The notes: generated by a model not told the origin, from the letters alone. A stretch of 64,000 nt of DNA from Henricia sp. BOLD:AAB3569 (GCA_037783545.1 JBBELK010000525.1:1116001-1180000); one strand, 5' to 3'. Numbered from the stretch's first letter, positions 42,383 to 55,049 are shown. Numbers and translations: made by a program.

Positions 42383-42739
42383 TACTATATACCGGAAAAC
42401 ACCGGAAAACACCGGAAAATACCGGAAAACACCGGAAAACTCACCGGAAAACACCGGAAAACACCGGAAAACATACTAAATACCGGAAAACACTAAATAC
42501 CGGAAAACACCGAAAAACACACTAAATACCGGAAAACACCGGAAAACATACTAAATACCGGAAAACACACTAAATACCGGAAAACACCCGAAAGCACTTA
42601 ATAACACCACCCCCACTACCTGCAGAAAACACCATAAAATACTGTTTTCCGGTGTTTTCCGGTATTTAGTATGTTTTCCGGTATTTAGTATGTTTTCCGG
42701 TGTTTTCTGGTGTTTTCCGGTGTTTTCCGGTAAATAGTA
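42383..42739. mobile_element. Foldback element made of inverted ACCGGAAAAC minisatellite arrays
   Basis: The left array (42,391-42,595) repeats ACCGGAAAACAC with CTAAAT variants. The right array (about 42,645-42,732) is its inverse (TGTTTTCCGG). Ends TACTATATACCGG and CCGGTAAATAGTA are inverted partners. The centre has CACCACCCCCACTACCTGC. Confidence 0.7.
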
Positions 42740-43049
42740 CTACCGCACAAGGGTGCACTATGGGATAACAAGTGAAAACGGAAACTTGTGTTTTTGCTGG
42801 AAAAACTACTTTGAAACGTGCCTACAAAATGAAATAATGAGTAAAAAAGTTGGAGTGCAGAAGAAACATGGTTAAGTAAGCACTGATGTTTAAATTAGCT
42901 TTTAGTTTGTTATATTTCTAGTAATAAGAATCGAAAATAATACTCGAACATGTCGAACCAGGCATGGTAGAACCAACTCGACCGTTGTACCAGCTCGACC
43001 GTTGACTAACTCGACTTCAAAGTCGAGTCAACTCGACCGTTTGCCAACT

Positions 43050-44100
43050 CGTCCGTTTTGCGTACCGCTTTTTCTGATTTTGTAACGCGATTTTGGGCAA
43101 TTGGTATTTTGCGGAACTTGCGGAACTTTGCAGTACTAGGCTAGTACATGTAGTAGGCACTTTCATCACGTGACCCACGCAGGGATTTTCTTCCCACGTT
43201 GTGTGTACGCACGCACGGCGGCCACAAATGAGTGTGCTTTTCGCAATCCGAGTGCATTACGAGCCCTTCGTTTTCTTCCATTTCCGGGAGCTCTAATTGG
43301 TTGCCGAAAGGCTCCGACATCCTTTTTTAGCTCGTGAGATATCGGCAAATCTCGTGTGTAAGTTTAGGTTCACTTCGATGGACCGTTCACGAGTGGCACT
43401 GTAATTAAGAAAATCTTCTGTAAATTCGGTTGGAAATACTCAACAGATTTGGTTTAAACTTAATCAGTAGGCCCCCCTATATAAAGTCACTATTTGTCTG
43501 TCATTGGTGAAAGTTTAAAGGAATTTTGGCCATCAACGACGAACGGATTTCTGTTTTTCTGAACCTATATTTTTCAATCGCCGAGCACATAGACTTGTAT
43601 GAGTCTGTGTGTACGTGTACACGTATAGTCCTGTATTTTAGCCATGTATACTTTTAGAAGGCTAAAAGTGATTTTCTGACATTTATATTGGGACGTTATC
43701 ATTTTGTAGGTTACACATTTTGTAGGAACCAGTCTAGGCTTAACATAGTGTAAACAAAATTCATCCGCGTTGGTGGGACTAATTTCTTTTAGACGCTATA
43801 GCGAGAAGTACAGTCACCAATCTGTTTGACAATGGCACAGGCGTTGCGCGATCAAGAGAGCGAACAGCACTGAACGCACTGATCGTGCTCGACACTTTGG
43901 GGAACAAGACAAAGATGGACGCACCATGATAAAGGTCTACATGTATACCAGTTATTCCCAAAGTGCTGTTATGGGTCACTAAAATGTTGGTATCTCCTCT
44001 CAAAATGGTTCTATTTTAAAAATTCAAACTGTTATGGACTCCACAGACATTGCCCTTCACATTGCCTATGAATTTGATGGCTTTAGAGCAAAAATATTTG
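43050..44100. other. Spacer stretch without recognised features
   Basis: No convincing frame, RNA or repeat boundary. Scattered CpG words only. Confidence 0.35.
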
Positions 44101-44106
44101 CAGAAC

Positions 44107-44415
44107 CGACTTGTAAATTCTTTCCGAACTTGTTTGCGTGGCAATATTCATGATTCAAAATAGCAAAGAAAAAGATTGTTACCAACAAAATACATGCAAG
44201 GCAAACTCAAGAAACGGGTGCTTCATACATGTATTTTGGCGCGCTAGGGCTATTTCAAGGCTGCGGAACTCTTTCTCCCGGGTGGAAATTTTCTAGGAAA
44301 AATTCAGAATATTTGTGAGTTGTGCCATAGACTTAGTGCATGAGGGCTTATGTGACGTCCGACTTGTAAATTCTTTCCGAACTTGTTTGCGTGGCAATAT
44401 TCATGATTCAAAATT
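44107..44415 (+). repeat. Direct repeat of about 56 bases
   Basis: CGACTTGTAAATTCTTTCCG...CATGATTCAAAAT occurs at 44,107-44,160 and 44,360-44,413, virtually identical, about 250 bases apart. Confidence 0.7.
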
Positions 44416-44737
44416 GCGTCATAGCTAGGGACGCTGTTTCCATAGCAAAAGCCAATAACGGTAATCTATGCGCCGCGCTCCGCTTAGTGGTAGTGTCCAT
44501 TTTTACCAAGGGGGACATTTTTCAATAGATACGTTAAAGTCCTGTATCTCGACCAATCAGATCTCTACCTCCAATTCTGGTAGCAAACCCCATAGCCCAT
44601 GTACAAAATGACAAACAACATTCTCAAGTTGGTAACTGGACGTCGACTAGACTTGTTCCCAGTCCATTGACGGCTACGCTGCCGTGGTTTATAAACCAAC
44701 CGGTCCAGTTACCGACTAGACATCAAGTCTACTTGGT

Positions 44738-44800
44738 GCCTGGCCAAGGCACACAACCCTATCAGCACTTGGATTGTGGCATTCCCCTTAACACCCTTAC
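44738..44800 (-). mobile_element. SINE family A internal fragment
   Basis: CAAGGCACACAACCCTATCA and GGATTGTGGCATTCCCCTTA match the middle of 48,690-49,010. Confidence 0.55.
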
Positions 44801-44813
44801 ATAAATGCTTATG

Positions 44814-45227
44814 AAAGGCCTGTCCGCATTGGACCTCTTTTGGGAAAACTTACCGAGACGATGGGTACTTCTCCCATTTTAAGTCCAATGCAGACAGCCT
44901 AGGACGTTTTCCTCTCAGTAACTTTTCCTAAGTCCAGCGGTTACTTTTCCTGGCCAACTTCTGCCCAGGAAAATTGACCAGGGAACTTTTCCCGAGACGA
45001 AAAGTCCAATGCAGACACAGCGAGTTGGTAAAAGTGCTCTGGAAGCGTATGTCCGGGCCGTGAAGGGCAAACTGCAAAAGGATACTGCGCATGCTCTCCC
45101 CCAGTCTCGGTAAAATTTTCCCGTGTCGAAAAGTCCAAATGCGGACAGCAGTAAAATTTAGTCATTTTTCATTTTACCATCGTCTCGGTAGACCTCCAAA
45201 AAAACTAGTCCAATGCGGACACGTCTT
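44814..45227. mobile_element. MITE with GTCCGCATTGGAC ends
   Basis: AAGGCCTGTCCGCATTGGAC opposite GTCCAATGCGGACACGTCTT, 414 bp. AAAGTCCAATGCAGACA occurs repeatedly inside, with TTTTCC/GGAAAA pairs. Confidence 0.7.
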
Positions 45228-45910
45228 AAGCTTGCCGCAAGCTTATACAAGATTGCAGTCTTGTGCGCAAGCTTCTGCGCAAATAAACAAATTTACCAAC
45301 TAAATTTACCAACTGTGAACCCTTTCGGGAAGGTGATTGCTTAAATGTGAACCTGTACTCTATAATACTGGACTTTAATATGCTGCAGACATAATAAATT
45401 TCAATGTATTTCCTGGTTGTGGTACAATGTATATTGGGGGTTCCCCATCAACATTTTAGACTGTGCGTGACAGATTAATATACCGGGTACAACCCAACAT
45501 GCCCAAACGGAAATTTATTGTTTTTGACACGTCTCAGTTGGTGAAAAGTTTCTTTCATGGGATTTAGTGTTGTCCTTATTTTGTAGTGATGCAGAGATGT
45601 CAGCCAGTGATGATCAGTATTGTGACATAATTCTGGAATGCATAGCTTCAAATGTGGGGTTTAAATAGGGGTTTAAATTTCGTGTCCAAAGTGAGTGCCT
45701 TGTGACAAATCTTTGCTTGTGATGTTCCTTCATTGTCATTTGCCTTGCATAATTGTTGTTTGACTGAAGTACTGTAGAGCAGTAAACCCATAGGCTTGTG
45801 CAAGTAAATTACTTTTTCTTTTTTCTAAATGCACTGGTTTAAAAAAGTGATTTGAATTCTAAAAATGCACAAGTAGAAGTTTTACTACTTTGGTTTAATT
45901 AGAAATATAT

Positions 45911-46348
45911 GGGTCTGTCCACAGTAATGGGGTACATTAGAAAAATAAGTCAATAATTCCTTTCAGATGTCTTTAGTTTATATCTCAGAATTAAAGAAAT
46001 GTCCTTGTTTTGTTCTCAGGAGATAACTTTTGCCCAAAAAGTTAAGAAATTGCTGCCACAACATACATTTTTGAAAAGCTTGTGTACAAATTTTCCTATT
46101 ACGTAGGTAACGTGGACGGACCATTTTGTGACATTTTTTTCCGTCTTTGTTACACGCGTAATAGGAAAATTTGTGCACGGGGTTTTCAGAAATGTATGTT
46201 GTAGGACTATTTTTCTTACTCAATGGTGAAAAAGTTATTTGCTCAGTTTAGCGTGATAATTTAAAGATAAAATTAAGAAATTTGAAGTGAACTGGGACCT
46301 AAGATCTTGAATGTTACAGAAATGTACCCCATTACTGTGGACAGACCC
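45911..46348. mobile_element. Family P foldback element, complete copy
   Basis: GGGTCTGTCCACAGTAATGG and its exact complement bound 438 bases flanked by ATAT (45,907-45,910 and 46,349-46,352). The two halves are largely complementary throughout (CAACATACATTT, AGGAAAATTTGTGCAC/GTACAAATTTTCCT). Other copies: 47,191-47,474, 26,228-26,636 and 63,828 onward. Confidence 0.8.
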
Positions 46349-46420
46349 ATATCCATGGATATTTTAAAGGCAATAGCTTGTCAGCAATGCGCGCGCCCCG
46401 AATTCGTTCCACGAAATACG

Positions 46421-46451
46421 CAGCTCCATGCCTTTGCTATGGAGCTGCGCA
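46421..46451. repeat. Short hairpin
   Basis: CGCAGCTCCAT and ATGGAGCTGCG around nine bases. Confidence 0.5.
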
Positions 46452-47190
46452 TTTTGTGCTGACGAGCTTGTGCCTTTCCACAGGAGTCAAAGTGCGACAT
46501 TTTGACGCACTTGTAAAAATGGCTTTTCCAAATTACCAGTTTAATACTTGAAAAAGTTGGGCTAACTTTTTCAAATTGTCGCTAAGTTTTGCATATCCTA
46601 TTCAATCTTTGCCATCCCTTATAATTCTTTAGTAATTTTGGCAGTGGTGTACATGTACTTGTCAATGCTCAGGTTATCCTGATGCGTTACTTTTTACATT
46701 TATATCACCGGGTGCGCGACTGTCGTTCGAAAGAGAGTTTTTTCATCCCATCAAAAAACTTGACAAAACATGACAGAAACAACATCGAATGATGTGAATG
46801 ACATGGTTGGATACAACAATTTGTTCAACCTTGATTTTCACCAAAACTGGTATGCTCATTTGGTCCTGACAGCAATTTTACAGCATATCTTCTGTCAATG
46901 GAAAGACAGTGGCCGCGGCTGCTGTACCAATTTTTCCAGACAAATCGAACGAAGGCGGGCAACACGATGTACTATGTAGTTGAATTCTGCGTATTGTAAA
47001 CACTCATGAACGAACACATACTGCCCATGCAGCACATGCTAAGTAAACGATGTACATAATTTACACACACGAACCAATGACATTGTGCAATGAAATGTAT
47101 TCGTCTGAGCGCGCACGTATGTCCAAAATTAAAAGGATTTGGCGCATGCGCAAACCGTAACACAGCTTCTTTAAGAGTTAAGATACATGT

Positions 47191-47474
47191 GGGTCTTTCC
47201 ACAGTAATGGGGTACATTTGAAAAATAAGTCAATAATTCCTTTCAGATGTCTTTAGTTTATCTCAAAATTAAAGAAATTTCCTTGTTCTGTTCTCAGGAG
47301 ATAACTTGTTTTCAGAAATGTATGTTGTAGGACTATTTTTCTTACTCCTTCGTGCAAAATTTATTTTCTCAGTTTAGCTGGATAATTTAAAGATAAATTG
47401 AAGACATTTGAACTGAACTGGGACCTAAGATCTTGTATGTCACACAAATGTACCCCATTACTGTGGAAAGAGCC
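47191..47474. mobile_element. Family P element with internal deletion
   Basis: GGGTCTTTCCACAGTAATGG to CATTACTGTGGAAAGAGCC. The central self-complementary part seen in 45,911-46,348 is shortened by about 150 bases. Confidence 0.75.
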
Positions 47475-47609
47475 ACGTATATCTTAACTTTGTTTATTGC
47501 AATCCACGTCTGCACTTTATCAGTTCAATTTTTGTTTCCATTTTTGCAAAAATCAGCTGATGATGCTGCCCGGCACCCCCCAAAAATTTGTGATTATAAT
47601 TTTTCACTT

Positions 47610-47915
47610 TAGGCCAAGAAAAAAAATACCCAGGTTTCCTATTACATCAACAAAATATTCAGGGTGGGTAGGTGGGAAATATCTTTTTATTTTGCTCTAA
47701 ATTTTTTCATCCGAAAATATTAGGGTGGAATGACTGTCAGTATTTTTTCATGCTTTGAAGGGGTAAAAAAAATAAAGTCAATGTACACAAAATTTAGGTT
47801 TTAGGCAGGCACAATAGGTTTTTATTGATTTTTGAGCAAAAAGATATGGGATCTGCATGATTTTCTAGGTTGGGGTGGGTAATGGGAAACACGGCTATTT
47901 TTTTTCTTGGTCTTA
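47610..47915. mobile_element. MITE with TAGGCCAAGAAAAAAAATA ends
   Basis: TAGGCCAAGAAAAAAAATAC opposite the complement of TAAGACCAAGAAAAAAAATA, with GGTTTCCTATTAC/GTAATGGGAAAC just inside, 306 bp. Confidence 0.7.
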
Positions 47916-48374
47916 TCTAGACAGTGCACATGTACTTTCGTTTACAAGGAAATGCATTTGATCGTTTCCAAAGTCTGAAAATAGCCGGCAAGATACAGTA
48001 TTATTGCACATTGCACAGGATGTAAACACTTGATCAGCACTCATGAATGATTCCTGATGAGTTTTTCACACAAAAAGCCTGCATGTAGCTAATAGGTGGC
48101 AATATCTTCTTTTCTTTTTTTTTACTGCCAAACGCCCACACTTCGGCAGTCGTGCTGTGCTAGCCATGTTAGCAGCAGGCCTCGACAATTTTTCCCTGTT
48201 TTTCTGTTTGTTTTTTCCCCCTCAATTTGAAGAAGCTCTGTACTCGGCTTCAGTATTTGAAACACATTGAACACACTGTGCCCAGAGTATACAGTGTTAG
48301 GATTAGCACTGGTTAGGTTGGCAAAATGACAGTTGAAATCGTCTCGGGCCAGTTGGAATTAATACCTCCCAAAA

Positions 48375-48402
48375 TAATAATAATAATAATAATAATATCA
48401 CT
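48375..48402 (+). repeat. ATA microsatellite
   Basis: About nine AAT/ATA triplets. Confidence 0.8.
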
Positions 48403-48689
48403 TAATGCTGCAAAGGGACGACACGCCGGTACTTTACCAAACTACCACATCGATTGGACACCAAAATTCTGTTACCCAAAGGTTCCAAAAATGGTTCCAG
48501 ACCTAAGAGAGACTGTTCTAGACCTAATAAAAATGGTTCTCGATTTGAAAAAGATGGATTTTGACCTAAAAAAATGGATTTTGACTTCCAAAATATTGGG
48601 GCTACGCCAAATTGTCGACCTAATAGAGCGCGTTGTCCTTATAGGGCTCTCTACACAAAAAGTGTCGCCCCATTGGATAAAATAGAGAA

Positions 48690-49010
48690 ATAATAATGGT
48701 AGATTCTTATATAGTGCTCATGTCCACCCTGCGGGGTGCTCCTGGCGCTGTTGCTATTATTACCGATGCCATCAGGAAATCACCAGAACCATTTCGGTTC
48801 AACTAGGTGGCTGCTGGCCTAGCGCTCAACCCTATCAGCACTTATATTGTGGCATTCCCCTTAACAGCTTCCCAAATATCGCTTGGGTTGACGAGGTAAC
48901 TGGGATTAAGTGCCTTGCCCAGGGACACAGATACATTGATCGAAGTGGGGCTTGAACCCACCACCTCTGATTGGGAGTCCCGCTTCATACCCACTAGACC
49001 ACACGGCTGG
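48690..49010 (-). mobile_element. tRNA-derived SINE, family A, near full length
   Basis: In reverse: CACTAGACCACACGGC (A box), GGGCTTGAACCCACCACC (B box), AAGTGCCTTGCCCAGGGACA and GGGTTGACGAGGTAACTGGG. Same body as 4,765-5,095. Confidence 0.85.
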
Positions 49011-49052
49011 CCAGTTAAAATAAAACAGACCCACATTATGTTGTCGTATAAA

Positions 49053-49763
49053 TGCCCCTTTCCCACTACAAAATCTCCGGGTTAACTCGGGGCTAACGGC
49101 AATCCTTAACCCCGGGGCAGCACGAGCATTCCCACTACTCTTTTTCCGCCCCGGGTTAAGACAAAATTCGGCCGTTACCCAGGGGTTCGTTAACCCTGCC
49201 AGCGACCAGGGTTAAGGATGGCAATCTCGGGGTTAAAGGCCAAACCCGGGGTTAGCATTGTAGTGGGAAACCAAGCAGGGTTAAGTGTTCCACAGGCAAT
49301 CTCGGGGTTAGCGCGCGCTGCGCCAGCACACATCATATACATACGTACGTGGTGCACATTTTTGCTCTCCCAATTAAGCCTTTGGCATGGCTTCTCAAGC
49401 ACCGTATATATCTCAATTCATAACGAAAAGAAGAGGACAAAGGTGTGGAAAGAAGAAGAAATAAAGCTCCTCATCCAGGCTTGGTCGATAGATAAGTTCA
49501 GTAACAACTCGATGGGACTACTCGAAAATCGGACTAAAATGTTTGCAAATTTCCGTTACTCCGTATTTTCAGACTATGCCCCGTCTAGTGCATGGGAAAT
49601 CGCACTGTGCTCACCCGAGGCAAGCTCGCCCCGGGTTTTGCAAAACTCCGGGTTAACGAAACAAATGCGAACGTAACTCGGGGTTAACGAACCCCGGGGT
49701 AAAAAAAGCTTAACCCGGGGCGGCAAATCTCAGGGTTAAGCAGTTTGTAGTGGGAAAAGGGTA
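49053..49763. mobile_element. GGGTTAA-rich element with a Myb/SANT-like remnant
   Basis: TGCCCCTTTCCCACTACAAA opposite the complement of ACCCTTTTCCCACTACAAAC, 711 bp. Subterminal GGGGTTAA/TTAACCCC words are repeated. The centre (about 49,420-49,560) translates to KKRTKVWKEEEIKLLIQAWS and LLENRTKMFANF, resembling the Myb/SANT-like DNA-binding domain of Harbinger-type elements. Possibly a shrunken PIF/Harbinger copy; no transposase remains. Confidence 0.6.
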
Positions 49764-50939
49764 TTACCCTGCTAAAAAGATACTCATTAGGTAGGGTATT
49801 ATCGTACAGTGCCTCCTTTTTGAGAAAATTGCAAAGAAAATCTACCAAATTGTCCTCGTTTATTCACTCACATGTTGCAAACATTAAAGATGGACTGACT
49901 GTTAATTTAAAAAAAAAACAAATCAACAAGAAATTTGAACTGGGCCACTTGAAAAGCTAACTTAATTGCCCTGTTGGTCAGTTGGGGAAAAAGTTAATGG
50001 CAAACACCGAGTGTACCATACCTTTAAACTTGCTGTGTTGTTTTAACATCAAAACTGACCTGAATAGAAACTTAGTTATTCATTGGTTTGGGCAAGATTG
50101 TTTGAAGAACGATATTGCTGTAGTTCACGCTTATCCCATTGAATCCCAATATAAACACTTGGGATCATCACTAGTGCTCCAAAGTTTACTTGGGTTGAGC
50201 TGATTCCAGATCAGTAAGTCCGACAGTGTTTTTGTCTCACAAGTTGGTGCAAAATGTCATGGGTCAGCCATCGCTACAAAAAGAAAAAGTAAAAGATAAA
50301 ATGGTTGAAAAGAAAGAAAAAACACGGAAAAAAGCAATGTTTTCTTGCCTACAAATTTGATCCGGCTTTTTAATTAAATGGTTCCATCTCCCTGGATATA
50401 ATATACCCGCGTCCAAACCAGTTTTATATTTTGTTTTGTTACGGAATATTTGTGAAGCTTTTCATAAATCCGTGCTGCACCCAAATTAGAGCCGACTATT
50501 TTAAACCAAACTATTTTCGGGTCCGAATGTTATCACTTCGCTTTCAATTTACACCTACGTGTATGATCTGCGGCCCACGGGGTAAATTTGTGGTTTCAAA
50601 TGGCTGTTTTTTCCTTTCCCGTTATTTATTTTTGCGGGTTCTGTAAACAAAAAAAGAAGACATTTCTACACACGAGTTATCTGATCATTTTGCTTGTTGA
50701 CATAAACTGCCAGTTTTGACCATGCCACATTGAGACGTGCTTCATGTTTTGGAGCACTGCGTGCCATTTTCTTTCCTTGCACGTATTACAAGTCAGGTAC
50801 GGTAGTGCTCAAGGAATGTATGTATGTGTAAGTATGAAGGGAATTGGATCACGTCTCATTGCTATGACAATAACAGTCTGGATTTTCCTATTTACATGTA
50901 AAGGAGCGTGTTCAGATCACATTTTGTACACCCCCCCCC
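49764..50939. other. Spacer without recognised features
   Basis: Unique-looking AT-rich sequence. Short open frames here have no recognisable domains and no splice context. Confidence 0.35.
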
Positions 50940-51160
50940 GCCCCCCCATTTTTCCCCATGGGTGTTGAGGTTTTGATACCATATCATTTGTCATATTTTT
51001 TCCATTATAATTTAAAAATTTCACGTTCTCAATCCGTATAGATATCGTCAAAAAACCACCGATGTTTTGTAAACTAATTTGTCTGGTTCCACAAAGCAGT
51101 GCAGTAATTACACCAACCGTTTTGCTTCCACATCCAAATTGGAGATTGTAAATTTCATGT
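50940..51160 (-). repeat. R2 interspersed repeat, copy d
   Basis: Reverse match to 37,035-37,290: CCATGGGTGTTGAGGTTTTG, ATATCATTTGTCATATTT and TGCTTCCACATCCAAATTGG. A C/G-rich run lies at its edge (50,931-50,947). Confidence 0.65.
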
Positions 51161-51164
51161 TTTC

Positions 51165-54100
51165 TTCACATGTACCTGTAAGTATTATTTTGGGGAGGTA
51201 CATGTACGTGTATGTTATGTGATTGTTAGGTTAAAACGAAATTCATTTTCTCGAAAAATCCTTGAAATGCAAAAATAAATGTCAACAGAAGTTTCACATT
51301 TTTGTGGGTGACTAGTATTTTATCTATGACTCTTATCCTACTGAAAATCACTCGCCAATCCATGCTGGTGCATATAAATTTGTTTCAGTTTTTACAAATT
51401 GCTACAAATTTAATGAAATTTGGGGTTTTATCAATTGAATGTCAAATCACAATCCTGCAGTCATCTCTAGGGTTCAAAAGTCATTACCTGAAGACGTGAT
51501 GTCTTTTATTGTATGCTGTTTCCAAAACAGTACTTTGCTTGATTTATTTGAAATTAATGAATGTTTGTCGTTTGTTGAAGGGCCTAAAAAGCTCCCCAAA
51601 TCGGCCGGCGCGTACGCGTGGTGGCCTTTTAGACCAGTTCATTATATGACAAACCACGGACAGATCCAGCAGAGTCCAAATCTCGTTTGTCTTTGATTGT
51701 AAATGACTTGAGGCAGGAGGAAGTCACGACCACAAACAATCCTTCAAGGCTAAATTGATTGGTGAATGGTTGCTGCCAGTCTGTCGGTGCGCTCTGGGGG
51801 GAGGGGGGACAGTGTGCAGAGGGCTGCTTGATGAGCGATCATGTCAGCCAAGCAGGATCCTAGCGGCTTGGAAAAACACGCTGTATCATAGGGAATAATG
51901 TGTACGTCGTCTGTCCGTATTCACCCCCAGGGCAATAAACACTCTTCCCACATCTTTGTGGATGTCATGCTTATCCAGTTTATTTCTCTTTGGGATATTA
52001 TGTTGATTGTTTTGCCTAGTTTGTGAGGATGAAATTTCATATTTCAGTCAGTCGTATCGTAAATCTATCTATCTGCACTTAGTCTTCAAAATGGATTCTC
52101 CATTAATTCATTTGTATTCTGTTATTTTTTATGTTTTGCCTAAATGAGATTCTTGCCTACCGTATGTAAATAACATATCTTGCCAAAGATATAGGATATT
52201 TTGCCCAAATAAGATTCCTTATTTTCTAAATTTTGCTCTTGAAGGAAATCCTGCTAGGGTGAGACCACTAATTATTGTGATTTCTAGGTTTCATAAACAG
52301 AACTACTTTTGATGAAAAATTAGCACTTAGTATCAATATTATGCCCTGCAAGAAGGTAAATTTTATGAGAAATAAAGGACTGATAAATTTTGAAGTGTCC
52401 CACTGTCAAATACAAGAAAAAAGAGGGGAAATCCAAATGGAAAATGACCCTGCTATTTTATTTACAGTGTATACAATTTCCTTGAACTGACTATTACAGC
52501 GATCATTTATTAACAAACAACATTTCTACGCATTCCATGATTTTAGCTAAAGTTGAGCAGGAATGATTAATGGACGACATTGAGACTTTAGTATGGAATT
52601 TTGGGACACATCGGTCTGTTCCTCGGATTGCCGAACCATTGCTTGTCATATTAATCAACGCTAATAACCAGACTAATTGTCTCAATTGCCGAAGCAAAGT
52701 TGCCGATGGACTCTTGCCATCATCTTAAGGAGTTTTTCAAGTGGACCACCGAGGAGGGTATTTCTTCTTTTCTGTGCCCGTTTGTTCAATAAATTTAAGT
52801 GCACGTACTTCACTTTTGTCATCTTAGACAAATTTATCTCCACTGAACAGTAGAACAGGTCAAAAGTTTTCCCAGTAGAAATCACACACGTAGCTCGAGG
52901 AAATTTTTGTCAGCACGTTTTCTTATTAGATATTGCTCGAGAAAGAAAATGAGACGTGGAATTCCTTGTACTTTTTCTGTTTTGAAATAATCTGTGGGCT
53001 TTGTGCAGTATTGCAAAAATTGACAGGGATGCATACATTTGTTTCGGCCAACATCCCAGCTGACCAAATTTCTTGATACATACAGTGGCACAAGGGAAAT
53101 CGACAGTAATGATTGACCATCCAAAACCGAGACCGAGTCCAGTGGCTGTTGTTTGCCCTGAAATGAAACCCCGCGTGGGGTGTCAACTTGCCCTTTATCG
53201 CCACTCGCCTACAAGGGTTTGATGCGCCAGCGGCGCTCAATATGTCCCTTGCATCACGGGCTTCATAATATTATCCCTACTTGTGTCTATCGGTGGTATT
53301 ATTTTGTCGTCAGCTTCTCTTCTCAGTATGCGTGGAAACGTACCTTCCGTTTCTTCCGTTTCGTCCGTGGCTGTGGGGATCACTGAATTCTTTGTGGAGT
53401 CTGCCTTAATGGATTAAGACCGGCGACCGGAATGTCTAGAATTGTATCATATTAAGTCAATCTGTGGGCTTGATTTCAGCTCGGTACAAAAAGGAAATAC
53501 ACACTTTATATGATAAGAGGAGTTAGGTTACAGATGAAACTGGAAGGCGTGCCCTGTGCAGCTGTAAAGTGTACAACCTTTATTGCATGCTCAGTATGTT
53601 ACTATACGTAAAACAAAGTCCAATTCAGAACTTGCCAAAATCTGTGCATACATGTAAATCCAGTTGCGAATTCAAAAATCATTTTGGATTCAACTTGTGT
53701 TATCTGATAAGGCTACTGAGAAGACCAGGGAAGTTTGATGCCTCTACTACCCCCTTATTGTTTTACTTGGCAAATACTGTACTTTAATTCCTAAAAATAA
53801 ATGAAGCGCCCAAATTACAATCATAAGGGCACAGTACAAGTTTAGTTTGTTCGCTACAATAACTAAACACTGTGCAGGTGACATCAGTTTGGGTTTTGGC
53901 TGCAATACCACACAGTGCTAACACCATAAACAAAAATTGTATTATGTAAAAGATGATTAAAGATGGCTGGCAGACCCCTGCCCGAACCCAACCCCCAAAA
54001 AAGACAAAATTCCTTCACTACACCCACCTGCCAATTTATGAATCGAATATTCACCACCTTGGTAATCCTACCATATAAAAACCACACCAGCTTTGATCCA

Positions 54101-54239
54101 ATAGATTTATAACAATTTTTACCATTTAGGTACATGTACCTGTAGGAATAATTTTACATTAATTTACTTCAAGTGTTTCGTCAAAACTTTGAAACCGGCT
54201 GGAAAGGTCTGTTTATACCAGCAGCTTTCTATTCATTAA
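51165..54239. other. Spacer without recognised gene or element
   Basis: I checked frames on both strands and saw no domain, RNA or paired inverted ends. Some low-complexity G runs at 51,797-51,810. Confidence 0.35.
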
Positions 54240-54518
54240 CAGGGACCAATTTCACAGAGCTGTTTAACGGCCCATTTTTCGTTAACCGAGCGTCAGGCTA
54301 TTTCATAGACATCGTTAACGGTAAGCAACTGAAAACCTGCCTTAACCGCAGAGCCAAATTTTGCTTAAGATAGTGACGCAACAATGGCGGTTTACAAGCG
54401 CGCGCATGCTTAAGCACTCCGCGGCCGTGAAATAGCCTTAACGTTAGCACCACTTTTCTGCTACAGTAAGCACACGTTTTCAGCTAGCGCTTAAGCAGCT
54501 CTATGAAATTGGGCCCTG
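54240..54518. mobile_element. hAT-type MITE with CAGGG(A/C)CCAATTTCA ends
   Basis: CAGGGACCAATTTCACAGAG opposite the complement of CAGGGCCCAATTTCATAGAG, 279 bp, with CTTAAGC/GCTTAAG inside. The end sequence is of hAT type; a clean 8-bp duplication is not evident. Confidence 0.65.
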
Positions 54519-54539
54519 TAAAAAATGGCATTATTTCCA

Positions 54540-54845
54540 CTCGTATTTAAAAGCCTACTCTATGTCAAGAAAACTGCCTTGTAGAAATTTTAGCCACATA
54601 CATGTAGATGCAGTAATACTTTTAATAAACAAAAACAAAACAAAACCTGAAAATCTATGCACATTTGTTTTGTTTTGTGAATAAATGGTGAAAAATTGTC
54701 TGCAGACAACTTTTTTTAAATCCACCTTCAGTTGGCAATTTCTACCACAAAGGTACCATTTTACACGAAATCATAGTCATTTTTTTCTTGTCGGCTCATG
54801 AAGTAAAATTTTGGGTAACTGCAAATGTGTTGGAGCTTTAAACTG
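54540..54845. mobile_element. R1-family MITE
   Basis: CCTTGTAGAAATTTTAGCCA, CCACCTTCAGTTGGC, CACAAAGGTACCATTTTACA and GAAGTAAAATTTTGGGTAAC, ending GGAGCTTTAA. The palindrome TTGTCTGCAGACAA is at 54,696-54,709. Confidence 0.65.
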
Positions 54846-55049
54846 TCCCAGTTGTCGATAAAATGTAGATCAAACTATGAACTTAGAAGCTGAGAGTACA
54901 TGTACATGTGTAACAGCATATTTTACAAATTCCTGCATTTAGCATATTCCTACGTTTGTTACATGTACTTTGCTTAGGTGCACACCCATGCAACACTGAG
55001 AGAAAAATTATGTTTACAGGAAAACCTGTGGAAGAAGCACACTATTGTG

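Noticed and set aside
42383-42739. CRISPR-like regular repeats
   Set aside because: Units are 10-17 bases with no unique spacers, inverted halves, and eukaryotic context.
52926-53240. 104-residue minus-strand frame in the 51-54 kb spacer
   Set aside because: No recognisable domain, no splice signals in keeping with a gene, and no repeat match. Probably chance.
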